Origin: Lachnospiraceae bacterium
Lineage (GTDB): Bacteria; Bacillota; Clostridia; Lachnospirales; Lachnospiraceae
Direction: 5' to 3'
DNA length: 64,000 bases
NCBI GenBank assembly: GCA_024698485.1
Contig: JAILRC010000079.1
Coordinates: 1 to 64,000 of the forward strand
Position 1 is the stretch's first letter; the number at the start of each line of letters is the position of its first letter. The position numbers and the translations under genes are program-made. The notes under the pieces were generated by a model. That model had not been told where the DNA came from. It was given only the letters and a program-made list of their open reading frames with translations, and did no database searches. Shown here one piece after another: positions 36,415 to 46,333 of this stretch.

Positions 36415-37926
36415 TTATTTGCTTGTTAAGACCGCAACCCCGGACAATTCTCTGAGGCCCTCGGGACTTCTTCTGTAATACTTGATGCTTAAGGGCTGCT
36501 GCGGTGCCGATGCAGTCAGGATGTCCATGAGTTCTGCCATGCCTGTCATCCTGTTCCCGTTGATCTCAACGATCATGTCACCGATCCTCAACCCTGCCGT
36601 ATATGCGGGCGAAGCTGCCACTACCTGATAAACATACAGTCCGGTTACCTTTTCTTCCTTATCGTCTCCGTAACCCGAATAGCTGTTGGCATATATGCCC
36701 AGGTTCACCAGTTTACCGCCGTTCAGAAGAATGTTCAGCTCATCTTCTATTGCTGAAAGAGTGATAAAGCAGGGCACCTGACGATCCGTGGATGCGGGAA
36801 CGCTCTGAGTCAGCATTCCCACCACATAGCCGTCCATGTTGAACACAAAGCCGCTGGCGCCGGAGTAGATCTGCCAGTTGGTGGTAAAGTAACTGATCTC
36901 CGCGTCCTTGATGCCGTATACGTTGCCTCTGGAACTTATGATACCAAAGGAAAGAGAATCGGGATAACCGTTGGCTCTTCCCAGTTCGAAAACGGGAAGG
37001 CCGTTCTTTATATCTTCAGGTCTGCAGGTGACTCCGTAAACCAGGGAATCAAAGACCTCTTTTTCCATAGATGAAATGGGAACGCTCACAATGGCAAGTC
37101 CGAAATCCCTGTCAAAGTTGTAGACCTTAGCGGCATATACCTTGTCACTTCCTTCAAGTCTGACTTCAACCCTCGAAACCTCTTCCAGAGAAGCCAGGTC
37201 GGTAAGGATCAGCACATCCACACCGTCCTGCCCCAAAAGGAGTCCCGTGGTGTTGGTCCTGATCTCGTACTCCTCTCCCAAAAAACTGGTACCCGTGGAG
37301 ATGCCGTCAACGGAAGCTATGCTTCCCTTAACATTTTGTGCCACCTCCATCACTTCTTCCATAAATCTTACATATGAATAGACCGCCTTTTCCTCGGGGT
37401 CATTTCCCATGTTGCCGGGATCTTCTCCCGGGGTGGGCGTGGCGGTGACTTCGGGAATTCCCGTCACATCGGGTCCCGGAGTGATCTCCACAGAAGGAAA
37501 GGGAGTTACGGATAGGATTGGCGTAGGCTCGGGAGTGGTTTCCGGAACATCATCCGGCTTTTTCGTAGGTGAAGGAGTCACAGTCGCTCCGGGTACGGGC
37601 GTTACCGAAGCCTTGGCTGCCACCGTGGGCGAAGGTTTCGGCGTAGGAGCGGGAGTCTTCTCCGTATAAACATAGACTGTTTCCCTAACCACAGGGATCT
37701 CGATCTTAAAAAGCTTGATCAGCTCATCTCCCGAAACAAGGAAGAAGTATCTGGCAGTTACGCCAAAACCCGCAGCGCAGAGAATGACGAACAGGAAGGT
37801 GAACAGACGTCTGATCCATCTTTTTTTCCTTTTGCTCACTATCTTCTCGGTAATAAACTGCTGTTCTTCCAAAAGATCCGGATCATTGTTTTTTTGTTTC
37901 TCATCAAACCCTTTTTCTTCGGACAT
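36415..37926 (-). CDS. HtrA-like trypsin fold plus PDZ protein, probable pseudoprotease
   Basis: TM plus Pro/Thr-rich linker, trypsin-like core, C-terminal PDZ; expected catalytic His and Asp not seen. Confidence 0.75.
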   Translation of the reverse strand: MSEEKGFDEKQKNNDPDLLEEQQFITEKIVSKRKKRWIRRLFTFLFVILCAAGFGVTARYFFLVSGDELIKLFKIEIPVVRETVYVYTEKTPAPTPKPSPTVAAKASVTPVPGATVTPSPTKKPDDVPETTPEPTPILSVTPFPSVEITPGPDVTGIPEVTATPTPGEDPGNMGNDPEEKAVYSYVRFMEEVMEVAQNVKGSIASVDGISTGTSFLGEEYEIRTNTTGLLLGQDGVDVLILTDLASLEEVSRVEVRLEGSDKVYAAKVYNFDRDFGLAIVSVPISSMEKEVFDSLVYGVTCRPEDIKNGLPVFELGRANGYPDSLSFGIISSRGNVYGIKDAEISYFTTNWQIYSGASGFVFNMDGYVVGMLTQSVPASTDRQVPCFITLSAIEDELNILLNGGKLVNLGIYANSYSGYGDDKEEKVTGLYVYQVVAASPAYTAGLRIGDMIVEINGNRMTGMAELMDILTASAPQQPLSIKYYRRSPEGLRELSGVAVLTSK

Positions 37927-37939
37927 ACTTCCTCACTTC

Positions 37940-39358
37940 CTATTCCGCAGACTTTAAAGTGAAAATGAATTCCGTGCCCACACCCACGGTGCTGGCAACG
38001 GAGATGTTCTGATCGTGTGCCTTGATGATCTCCTTAACGATGGAAAGTCCCAGGCCTGAGCCCTTCTTGTCCCTTCCTCTTGAGGCATCGCTCTTGTAAA
38101 AGCGCTCCCAGATCCTGTTGATGGATTCTCTGGGGATCCCCATGCCGTAATCCTTAACGGTGATGTAAACCTTGTTTCCCTTGTCTTCCGTGGTGATCTT
38201 TATGCTGGAATCGGAGTTGGAAAACTTTATGGCGTTGTCCAGCAGGTTGTATATAACCTGCTGGATGCGGCCTTCATCTGCCTCAACAAAGGTCTCTTTC
38301 TGGGAGAAGACCAGGTTCAGAACCAGTTTTTTCTTTTTAAACGTTCCTTCAAAGGTGAGAGCGATCTGCCGGATCATCTTGTTTATGTCAAAGACGGTCA
38401 TATTCAGCATCAGCCCGTTGTCATCGATGTTGTTGAGCTGCAGGAGGTTGGAAGTGAGCTTGGTCAGTCTGTCCGTCTCGTACAGCAGGATGTCAAAATA
38501 CTTTTCCTGTTGTTCCACTCCTATGGTGCCGTCCTTCATGGCTTCAAGATAGCCGCGGATGGATGTGAGGGGCGAGCGGAAATCGTGGGATACATTGGAC
38601 AGGAATTTTCGCTGGATCTCATCTGAATTGTTGAGCTTGTCACCCATATATCGTATGCTTCCGCCCAATTCCTCCAGTTCCTTCGGGTAGCTCACCTTGA
38701 ACTCTCCACGGAAATTGTTCTCTATGTATCCTTTGGTCTGCTTTGTAAGCTTCGCCACGGGATAGACCGAGTAGAAATAAAGCAGAACAAAGGCTCCTAT
38801 AAGGAAGGGTATGAAGATGAGATAGCAAATATTTACAAAATCCGAGTAATAGACTCCCGTAGCATAAATGGAACTCATGGGAGTCATAACGCAAAGATGT
38901 GCTGCCGTATTATAGTTATATATTATTGGGACCGAAACACAGAGCATCTTTTCCGGAACATATTTTGTGATGACAAGGTCCTCTGTGGTCTTGCTCTCCA
39001 TAAGATCCTGACAGGCAGCTCCCAAAGCCACGGATGTGGCATTTATCCTTCTCACGGTGGTGGTGTCCGCTATTACCAGGCCGTTCATGTTAATGAGCAT
39101 GATACGGGTGTCGGTCATATCCGCCACCACAGAAAGGGTATTAAAAGCCTGGGCCTGGGCAGCAGTGGACATAAAGTACTCGGAAAGGTAGTTGGTGGTG
39201 AGGTCATTGGCTTCGGTATACAATTCCTGAGCCTTTGCTTCCACCAGCTTCTTCTCAGTAAACTTAAGTCCAACGGTGTTGAGAAGGACCATCATGAGTA
39301 TCATCAACCCGATGAGTATTAAGCTGTATTTTACAAGCACGGAAGATCTTTTCATCAA
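37940..39358 (-). CDS. HAMP sensor histidine kinase
   Basis: FLSNVSHDFRSPLTSIRGYLEAM; IQQVIYNLLDNAIKFS; GSGLGLSIVKEI. Confidence 0.95.
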   Translation of the reverse strand: MMKRSSVLVKYSLILIGLMILMMVLLNTVGLKFTEKKLVEAKAQELYTEANDLTTNYLSEYFMSTAAQAQAFNTLSVVADMTDTRIMLINMNGLVIADTTTVRRINATSVALGAACQDLMESKTTEDLVITKYVPEKMLCVSVPIIYNYNTAAHLCVMTPMSSIYATGVYYSDFVNICYLIFIPFLIGAFVLLYFYSVYPVAKLTKQTKGYIENNFRGEFKVSYPKELEELGGSIRYMGDKLNNSDEIQRKFLSNVSHDFRSPLTSIRGYLEAMKDGTIGVEQQEKYFDILLYETDRLTKLTSNLLQLNNIDDNGLMLNMTVFDINKMIRQIALTFEGTFKKKKLVLNLVFSQKETFVEADEGRIQQVIYNLLDNAIKFSNSDSSIKITTEDKGNKVYITVKDYGMGIPRESINRIWERFYKSDASRGRDKKGSGLGLSIVKEIIKAHDQNISVASTVGVGTEFIFTLKSAE

Positions 39359-40083
39359 TCAACCTCGAACTTATAGCCCACTCCCCATACTGTGGAAAGT
39401 TTCCAGTTACTGCCATCTTTTATCTTTTCTCTCAGACGCTTTACATGTACGTCAACTGTCCTGGTGTCTCCCGGATACTCATAGCCCCAGATTTTGTCCA
39501 GAAGCTGTTCTCTTGTGAACACCCGATTGGGATTGGCCGCAAGATAATACAGGAGTTCCAGTTCCTTGGGGGGCATCTCCAGCTTTTTGCCGTTGTAGAC
39601 CACGGTGTAGTTCGTATGATTTACTGTGAGTCCGTCATACTGTACAAATTCTCCCGCTGCGTCATTGGATGCGGAGGGCGCACCCGTCGCACCGGAAGAA
39701 GCGCCGCTGTCCTGTCCGAAGCGACGGAGAACAGCCTTGCAACGTGCCACCAGTTCCTTGGGATCAAAGGGCTTCATAATGTAATCGTCTGCCCCCAGTT
39801 CCAACCCCAGCACCTTGTCAAAGACCTCGCCCTTTGCGGAAAGCATGATGATAGGCACAGAGGAAGTCTTTCTGATCTCTCTGCACACTTCATAACCGTC
39901 TACGCCGGGAAGCATAATGTCCAGAAGCACAAGATTGGGCTCAAAACTTCTGAACTTTTCCAGAGCTCCCTCGCCGTCGGAAGCAATATCCGTGCTGTAA
40001 CACTCCTTCGTCAGATAAAGTGTCACAAGCTCAGCTATGCTCTCGTCATCATCAACCACAAGAATACGTTGTTTATCCGCCAT
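39355..40083 (-). CDS. OmpR/PhoB-type response regulator
   Basis: Receiver domain plus winged-helix C-terminus (RVFTREQLLDKIWGYEYPGDTRTVDVHVKRLREKI). Confidence 0.95.
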   Translation of the reverse strand: MADKQRILVVDDDESIAELVTLYLTKECYSTDIASDGEGALEKFRSFEPNLVLLDIMLPGVDGYEVCREIRKTSSVPIIMLSAKGEVFDKVLGLELGADDYIMKPFDPKELVARCKAVLRRFGQDSGASSGATGAPSASNDAAGEFVQYDGLTVNHTNYTVVYNGKKLEMPPKELELLYYLAANPNRVFTREQLLDKIWGYEYPGDTRTVDVHVKRLREKIKDGSNWKLSTVWGVGYKFEVD

Positions 40084-40116
40084 TGCTACCTCCCTGATCA
40101 GATCTTAAGCGATCTG

Positions 40117-42483
40117 CTATTTAAATGTTACGACAGTCACACCCTGATCGCCTTCCCCGAAGGCTCCAAGTCTGAACTCTTTCGCATATTTGTACTTTTT
40201 AAGGTACTTGTGTACCGCATCCTTCAAAGCCCCCGTGCCACGGCCGTGGACGATGGTGCACTTTTCAAGATGTGCAAGATAAGCATCGTCAAGATACTTT
40301 TCCAGCACAGGCAGCGCTTCGTCCACCCTCATTCCGATGAGATTTACTTCGGGGTGGATGGTCATCGCCTTTGAAAATGATGCCTTGGAACCGCTCTTTT
40401 TGTTCTCCGGTTCCTTTGCCGCCCGAGACAGCCACCGGACGTCCCTCTTGTTGAGTTTAGTCTGCATCATTCCCGCTCTCACGGTCATCATGCCCTTCGC
40501 ATCGGGAACCGTGACCACAACGCCGTCCAGATTCAGGCTCAGGATCTTTACATTGTCTCCCACGCGGAATTCAATATTTTCATCGGTTTCCTTCTTCGCC
40601 TTGGGCTTCACCGCAAGGGCCGCGGAGTTGCTGCCCATCTTGTCCCTGAGAGCCGTTCTTTCTCTTTCCATGTCTGCCATGGAGAAGTCCGCTCCCATCT
40701 TGTTGAGGCGCTTGATGGCCTCGTCGGCATATTCCTTTGCCTCCGATATCACTTCCCTGGCTTCCTCGTGGGCATCTCTCAGGATCTTGTCTCTGGAAGC
40801 CTCCAGTTTCTCATTCTTTTCTTCGTAGCGCTTTTTCAGAGCTTCTGCTTCCGCCAGAGCGCTCTGTATCTTTTCTTCGTCCTGTTCCATCTTCATGCGT
40901 CTGGTGTCCAGATCGCTGATGACGTCTTCAAAGCTCTTGTCCTTGGTGCCTATGAAACTTCCCGCCATGTCTATGACTTCGTCGGGAAGACCCAGTTTTC
41001 TTGAGATCTCAAAAGCGTTGGATTTACCGGGGATGCCGATCAAAAGCCTGTAGGTGGGACGCAGGGTCTCCACGTCAAATTCGCAGCAGGCGTTGGAAAC
41101 TCCCGGTGTGGTAAGGGCATATATCTTCAGTTCCGCATAGTGAGTCGTGGCTACAGTGCGGATGTTCTTTTGATGAAGGGTGGTGAGGACTGCCTGAGCA
41201 AGGGCAGCTCCTTCCGTAGGATCCGTTCCCGATCCCAGCTCGTCGAAGAGACAAAGGGACTTTTTGTCTGCAGCTTTAAGTATGCGGACGATGTTGGTCA
41301 TATGGGACGAGAAGGTCGACAATGACTGTTCGATGGACTGCTCGTCTCCGATGTCCGCAAAGACATCGTTAAAAACCCCCATCTTGCTTCCGTCCTGGGC
41401 GGGGATGTGAAGACCCGCCTGCCCCATGAGAGCGAAGAGTCCCACGGTCTTTAAGGTTACGGTCTTACCGCCGGTGTTGGGTCCCGTCACGATGAGCATG
41501 GTGAAATTGCCGCCCACGTAAACATCGATGGGCACCACCTTCTTGGGATCGATCAGTGGATGACGGCCTTTTCTTACGGAAATATATCCGTTGGTGTTAA
41601 ATTCGGGTTCCGAAGCCTTCATCTGCTTTGCAAGGGTGCCCTTGGCAAAAATGAAATCCAGTTCCGTCAGGGTGTCGATGTTGTATTTGAGGCTGTCGGT
41701 GTACTGCGCCGCATATTCGGAAAGCTCCGCCAGGATCTTCTCGATCTCCTTGGCTTCCTTTGTGTAAAGTTCCGAAAGGTCGTTGTTGAGTTTCACCACT
41801 ACCGCAGGCTCGATGAATGTGGTGGAACCCTTGGCGGACTGGTCATGGACAAAGCCGTCGAACTGCTGTTTGTACTCGGATTTGACAGGAAGGCAGTAAC
41901 GGCCGTTCCTCATGGTGACAATGTTGTCCTGAAGCTTGTCCTTGTTGTCTGCGCTGTTTACTATCTTGTTCAGCTGCTCTCTGATCTTGTCGTTGATCAC
42001 TGCCATCTGACGGCGGATCCTCTGCAGTTCCGGACTGGCGTCGTCGGCAATCTCTTCCTCAGAGATGATGCATCTTCTGATCTCGTTGTTTAAAGGTGAG
42101 ATGGGCTCAAGAAGGGAAAATCTCTCGGAAAGCGAGTCCTGTACGTCATCTTCCGTTCCGCTCCATCCGTAACTTTTGACCCTTAATGTGGCTGTCAGCA
42201 CGGAACTGATCTTAAGAAGTTCCGATGCCAGAAGGGATGACCGGACTTCCAGGAGTTTAATGTCTCCCCTGATGTCAGGAACGCCGTTAAAATTCAGGCT
42301 TCCCTTCTTGTATATGCGATTAAGGGCATCTCTTGTCTCTGCCTGGGCTTCTCTGATCTTCTCAATGTCGGTGACGGGAAGGAGTTCCTTCGCTTTCTTT
42401 CTTCCGCCTTCCGAGCCGCAGAGTCCCGCAAGCATATCCGTTATTTTATTGTATTCGAGTATTTTTATGGATCTTTCGTTCAT
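40117..42483 (-). CDS. mutS2: Endonuclease MutS2
   Basis: VTGPNTGGKTVTLKTVGL; LFDELGSGTDPTEGAALA; C-terminal Smr domain. Confidence 0.96.
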   Translation of the reverse strand: MNERSIKILEYNKITDMLAGLCGSEGGRKKAKELLPVTDIEKIREAQAETRDALNRIYKKGSLNFNGVPDIRGDIKLLEVRSSLLASELLKISSVLTATLRVKSYGWSGTEDDVQDSLSERFSLLEPISPLNNEIRRCIISEEEIADDASPELQRIRRQMAVINDKIREQLNKIVNSADNKDKLQDNIVTMRNGRYCLPVKSEYKQQFDGFVHDQSAKGSTTFIEPAVVVKLNNDLSELYTKEAKEIEKILAELSEYAAQYTDSLKYNIDTLTELDFIFAKGTLAKQMKASEPEFNTNGYISVRKGRHPLIDPKKVVPIDVYVGGNFTMLIVTGPNTGGKTVTLKTVGLFALMGQAGLHIPAQDGSKMGVFNDVFADIGDEQSIEQSLSTFSSHMTNIVRILKAADKKSLCLFDELGSGTDPTEGAALAQAVLTTLHQKNIRTVATTHYAELKIYALTTPGVSNACCEFDVETLRPTYRLLIGIPGKSNAFEISRKLGLPDEVIDMAGSFIGTKDKSFEDVISDLDTRRMKMEQDEEKIQSALAEAEALKKRYEEKNEKLEASRDKILRDAHEEAREVISEAKEYADEAIKRLNKMGADFSMADMERERTALRDKMGSNSAALAVKPKAKKETDENIEFRVGDNVKILSLNLDGVVVTVPDAKGMMTVRAGMMQTKLNKRDVRWLSRAAKEPENKKSGSKASFSKAMTIHPEVNLIGMRVDEALPVLEKYLDDAYLAHLEKCTIVHGRGTGALKDAVHKYLKKYKYAKEFRLGAFGEGDQGVTVVTFK

Positions 42484-42989
42484 ATCTCTTTCTTCAGGTC
42501 ACTCCACCTGTGTCTGTGCAGTTCTCCGCAGGTGTTCATGTCATGAAACCCGTTCTGACGGAGAGCTTCGTAAAGCAGGATGGCAACGGAGTTGGAAAGG
42601 TTCAGGGAACGGATGTCCCCGATCATGGGGATCCTGACGCAGGTGTCGGGAGAAGTCATGAGGATCTCCTCCGGGATTCCCGCACTCTCTTTTCCGAACA
42701 TTATGAACGCATCTTCTTCGTATTTTGTCTCGGTGTAGAGATGCTGTCCTTTTGTGGTTGCCATATAAACTTTGGGGTGGTTGTTCTTTTCGTTAAAATC
42801 TTCCCAGCTGTCATACACATGCAGATCCAGATCTTTCCAGTAATCCATTCCCGCACGTCTCACAGCCTTGTCAGAAATATCAAAGCCAAGGGGACGGATC
42901 AGATGGAGAGCTGTTCCGGTGGCTACACATGTTCGTCCGATATTTCCCGTATTTGCGGGGATCTCGGGCTCAAGAAGAACTATGTTCAT
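42480..42989 (-). CDS. trmL: tRNA (cytidine(34)-2'-O)-methyltransferase
   Basis: MNIVLLEPEIPANTGNIGRTCVATGTALHLIRPLGF...FGKESAGIPEEIL. Confidence 0.95.
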   Translation of the reverse strand: MNIVLLEPEIPANTGNIGRTCVATGTALHLIRPLGFDISDKAVRRAGMDYWKDLDLHVYDSWEDFNEKNNHPKVYMATTKGQHLYTETKYEEDAFIMFGKESAGIPEEILMTSPDTCVRIPMIGDIRSLNLSNSVAILLYEALRQNGFHDMNTCGELHRHRWSDLKKEI

Positions 42990-44152
42990 TTGTTGTTAAG
43001 TCCTTTTACAAAGATTTCTATTCTGTCCAGTGCGATCTTTAGGTTTTCCAGAGAGTAGGCATAGGATATCCTAAGGAACCCTTCGCCGCTGTCTCCGAAA
43101 GCATTTCCGGGAACAACAGCCACCTTCTGCTCCTTAAGAAGTCTTGTGGCAAACTCGTCGGAAGACATTCCGAACTGCTTTATGCAGGGGAAAACATAGA
43201 AGGCGCCTTCCGGCTCAAAGGTGTGAAGTCCCATTTCGTTCAGCCTCGCCACCAGATACCTTCTTCTCTCGTCATAGGCCTCTCTCATCCTCTCCACGTC
43301 GCCGTCGCCGTTTTTAAGTGCTTCGATGGCAGCGCACTGTGAGGTGGTGGGAGCGCACATGATGGCAAACTGATGGATCTTGGTCATCTGTTTGATGATA
43401 TTCTCGGGACCGCAGGCATATCCCAATCTCCAGCCCGTCATGGCATAGGACTTGGAAAAGCCGTTGATCATCACAGTCCTTTCCCGCATTCCCGGAAGAC
43501 TTGCTATGGACACGTGGTTACGTCCGTAGGTAAGTTCGGAATAGATCTCGTCGGAAATGACGAAAAGGTCCTTCTCCCGCACCACTTCCGCAATATCCTC
43601 CAGATCCTCTCTTGTCATGATGCCTCCCGTGGGGTTGTTGGGAAAAGGCATGATGAGGATCTTGGTCCTGGGAGTGACAGCGTCAAGAAGTTCCTGTTTT
43701 GTAAGCTTAAACCTGTCTTCTTCCTTCAGGTCAATGGTAACGGGAACACCGTCCGCCAGCTTAATGCAGGGAACATAGGAAACATAGCTGGGCTCCGGCA
43801 CCAGCACCTCGTCTCCTTCGTCCAGCATGGCGCGGAGAGCCGCATCTATGGCCTCGCTTCCGCCTATGGTCACAAGGGTTTCACTCTTGGGATCGTACAC
43901 CAGATCGTATCTTCTTGAAAGGTAATTTACTATCTCCTGCCTGAGCTCAATAAGACCTGCATTGGATGTGTAGAAGGTCTTGCCCCGCTCCAGGGCATAT
44001 ATGCCTTCCTCACGGATGTGCCAGGGCGTTTCGAAATCGGGTTCGCCCACACCCAGTGAGATGGCTCCGGGGATCTCGCTTACGATATCAAAGAACTTTC
44101 TGATACCGGAAGGCTTGATGCCGGTGACTTTTTTATTCAAAGGATCTCTCAT
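42986..44152 (-). CDS. PLP-dependent class I/II aminotransferase
   Basis: LGVGEPDFETPWHI; PFPNNPTGG; NGFSKSYAMTGWRLGY. Confidence 0.95.
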   Translation of the reverse strand: MRDPLNKKVTGIKPSGIRKFFDIVSEIPGAISLGVGEPDFETPWHIREEGIYALERGKTFYTSNAGLIELRQEIVNYLSRRYDLVYDPKSETLVTIGGSEAIDAALRAMLDEGDEVLVPEPSYVSYVPCIKLADGVPVTIDLKEEDRFKLTKQELLDAVTPRTKILIMPFPNNPTGGIMTREDLEDIAEVVREKDLFVISDEIYSELTYGRNHVSIASLPGMRERTVMINGFSKSYAMTGWRLGYACGPENIIKQMTKIHQFAIMCAPTTSQCAAIEALKNGDGDVERMREAYDERRRYLVARLNEMGLHTFEPEGAFYVFPCIKQFGMSSDEFATRLLKEQKVAVVPGNAFGDSGEGFLRISYAYSLENLKIALDRIEIFVKGLNNK

Positions 44153-44188
44153 TTTATTCCCCTGTCTGTGAAAATCAAGGTTTCATGG

Positions 44189-44674
44189 TTACGGAGTGAT
44201 GAGCATGCGCTCGTCGTCATGGGTCTCTCCCACCAGCGGCATACCGTTCTGCTTGTACTTCTTCAGAACGAAATTCGTCGATGTGCTGAGAATGGCCTCA
44301 AGAGGCGCCAGCTTGTCGGACACGAAGGCCGCTATCTCTCTCATGGACTTGCCTTCGATGATGATGGCCAGGTCATAGGTTCCGGAAACGAGATAGACCG
44401 CATTCACTTCATCAAAGCGGTAGATCCTCTCGGCGATCTTGTCAAAGCCGCGTCCTCTCTGGGGTGTAACCTTCACTTCGATTATGGCCGTAACTTTCTC
44501 TTCACCTGTCATATCCCAGTTTATAAGTGTGGGATAGCCGCAGATTATATTTTCTTCTTCCATGGCCTTGATCTCGGCCTTTACCGCTTCTTCGGTGATG
44601 CCAAGCATGAGGCTCAGGTCCTTGGCTGTGATCTTGGAATTTTTTTCAATGGCTCTTAAAATCTTATCTCTCAT
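44189..44674 (-). CDS. Lrp/AsnC family regulator
   Basis: HTH followed by AsnC/RAM ligand-binding domain. Confidence 0.92.
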   Translation of the reverse strand: MRDKILRAIEKNSKITAKDLSLMLGITEEAVKAEIKAMEEENIICGYPTLINWDMTGEEKVTAIIEVKVTPQRGRGFDKIAERIYRFDEVNAVYLVSGTYDLAIIIEGKSMREIAAFVSDKLAPLEAILSTSTNFVLKKYKQNGMPLVGETHDDERMLITP

Positions 44675-44716
44675 GATGATTCTCCTGTATTCAAGACCCG
44701 CGTCGCATCTGCGGGA

Positions 44717-45667
44717 TCAAAACTCATAGTATCCGTCGTATCTGTTGGGCTCCAGGAACCTTCGTTCCTCGCCGTTGACAATGACTCTGTCCGCCTTGTT
44801 GTCCACGGTGCCGATGACCTTGCCCAGTTCCCTGTTTTCCGGAGTGTCCTCCACAATGGCCAGAAGACCGCCGTCACCACGGATCTGATAGGGCGAAACG
44901 TCCAGTATCTCGCAGACTTCTATGGCTGCCTGCTTTATGGGTATCTCCTTAAGATCCACGGTACAGCCCGCTTTCTCTCTTTCAAGAAGTTCCCACAACG
45001 CTCCGAAGACTCCGCCTTCTGAGATGTCATGCATCGAAACGGCATTCCCGCATCTTTCCGCCAGCATTTCTGCCGCGGCTCCTATTCCTGTTTCTTCCGA
45101 TCCCCAAAGGGCTTTTTCAATAAATTCTCCCGTCAGCCTTTCGGCGAAAAGCTCGTATTTCTTTTTTGCAAGCATCGCCGCTCCCGCGTTTCCCGCATAT
45201 CCCGCCATAATGAGGATGCGCTGGGTCTCTTTGGAGGGACTTTTAAGGTCATGAACCTTTTCTCCCGTTGCTGTAACGGTGATCATGGGCTGTTCTGCCA
45301 CAAGGGTGTTGCCCGAAACAATACGCACGTTGCATTTTTCAGCTCCCCGCACAGCTTCATCCATGACTCTCTTCGCAAAATCTTCCGCCGCTTCTTCGGG
45401 GCAGCAAAGGGAAACCGAGATCCAGGAAGCCTTTCCTCCCGCAGCGGCCATGGAGTTCACCGCTCGTGTGACGCAGAGTTCTCCCATGCCTTCATCATTT
45501 CCGAAGACAGCAGCCGTGGACATGAGCATGGGTTTTCCGCCCAGCTCGAACAAGCCGGCATCAAAACCGATCCCGGCCGGGGCATTTCCGACATTTCCCT
45601 TTATTCTTTTCAGGACGCTCCTTTTCAGAGCGCTCTCAGGCATCTTACCTCTGTTCACCCTTGACAA
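44717..45667 (-). CDS. AIR synthase-related (HypE/PurM-like) protein
   Basis: MLMSTAAVFGNDEGMGELCVTRAVNSMAAAGGKASW; MHDISEGGVFGALWELL. Confidence 0.85.
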   Translation of the reverse strand: MSRVNRGKMPESALKRSVLKRIKGNVGNAPAGIGFDAGLFELGGKPMLMSTAAVFGNDEGMGELCVTRAVNSMAAAGGKASWISVSLCCPEEAAEDFAKRVMDEAVRGAEKCNVRIVSGNTLVAEQPMITVTATGEKVHDLKSPSKETQRILIMAGYAGNAGAAMLAKKKYELFAERLTGEFIEKALWGSEETGIGAAAEMLAERCGNAVSMHDISEGGVFGALWELLEREKAGCTVDLKEIPIKQAAIEVCEILDVSPYQIRGDGGLLAIVEDTPENRELGKVIGTVDNKADRVIVNGEERRFLEPNRYDGYYEF

Positions 45668-45689
45668 ACCCCCGCGGGAATCCTAAACT

Positions 45690-45782
45690 TTATAACAGTG
45701 AGCCAAGTATCGGGACAAGCATCGCAAGAACAAGCAATGCCACGATTATACCCGAAAAAAGCCTTTTATTTCTTTTGTTCAT
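45690..45782 (-). CDS. Unannotated 30-aa single-TM peptide
   Basis: MNKRNKRLFSGIIVALLVLAMLVPILGSLL*; strong SD AGAAAGGA 6 nt upstream of ATG. Confidence 0.7.
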   Translation of the reverse strand: MNKRNKRLFSGIIVALLVLAMLVPILGSLL

Positions 45783-45814
45783 TACATATCCTTTCTATTA
45801 CTGCGAGGCATACC

Positions 45815-46300
45815 ATGCATATACCTGTTTTTTTGGCTGTCACCCTTATACTGGTGGTTCTTGTGAACCTTGCTTCTTCAAAGAACAAGCGGGACCGCGA
45901 GTCTTCCCTCAATGCTTTCTGGGACAGAGAGATGAAAGCCAACACCACCAGAAAAAAAGACATTTCAAATATTGATTTTATCACAATACCCGACTTTTTA
46001 TCAAGTCCAACGGGCTCTGTTTCGGAAGAAATTCAGGATATTGAAGCCAGGATCTCGGAACTTAAAGAAAAAAAGATGGTGAATTTCTCGGGAAAGACCA
46101 ATACAGACCTTAAACTCGAGTACGGTGCCGCAAATTTTCCGCTGCTCTCCGAATGGGATTCAAACTACATCAAACTTGTTCAGCTTATGCAAAAATACAT
46201 CCTGGCTCTCCGCAAAGAAGGCTACGATGAAAAGGCAAGTCAGATCGTCACCTTTGCCAGAGAAATTGCCCCCGAGGTAAACATATTTAAACAGGATTAA
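45815..46300 (+). CDS. Hypothetical N-terminally membrane-anchored protein
   Basis: MHIPVFLAVTLILVVLVNLASSKNK...; GAGG SD; followed by terminator. Confidence 0.6.
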   Translation: MHIPVFLAVTLILVVLVNLASSKNKRDRESSLNAFWDREMKANTTRKKDISNIDFITIPDFLSSPTGSVSEEIQDIEARISELKEKKMVNFSGKTNTDLKLEYGAANFPLLSEWDSNYIKLVQLMQKYILALRKEGYDEKASQIVTFAREIAPEVNIFKQD

Positions 46301-46308
46301 ATTTTTAA

Positions 46309-46333
46309 AGCCCGACTCAGTCGGGCTTTTTTT
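46309..46333 (+). terminator. Rho-independent terminator overlapping the nth stop codon
   Basis: AGCCCGAC-TCA-GTCGGGCT followed by TTTTTT. Confidence 0.85.

Noticed and set aside
37409-37669. 86-aa Gly/Val-rich plus-strand ORF
   Set aside because: Antisense of the Pro/Thr-rich linker of the HtrA-like protein
39445-40374. 309-aa plus-strand ORF
   Set aside because: Antisense to the response regulator and MutS2
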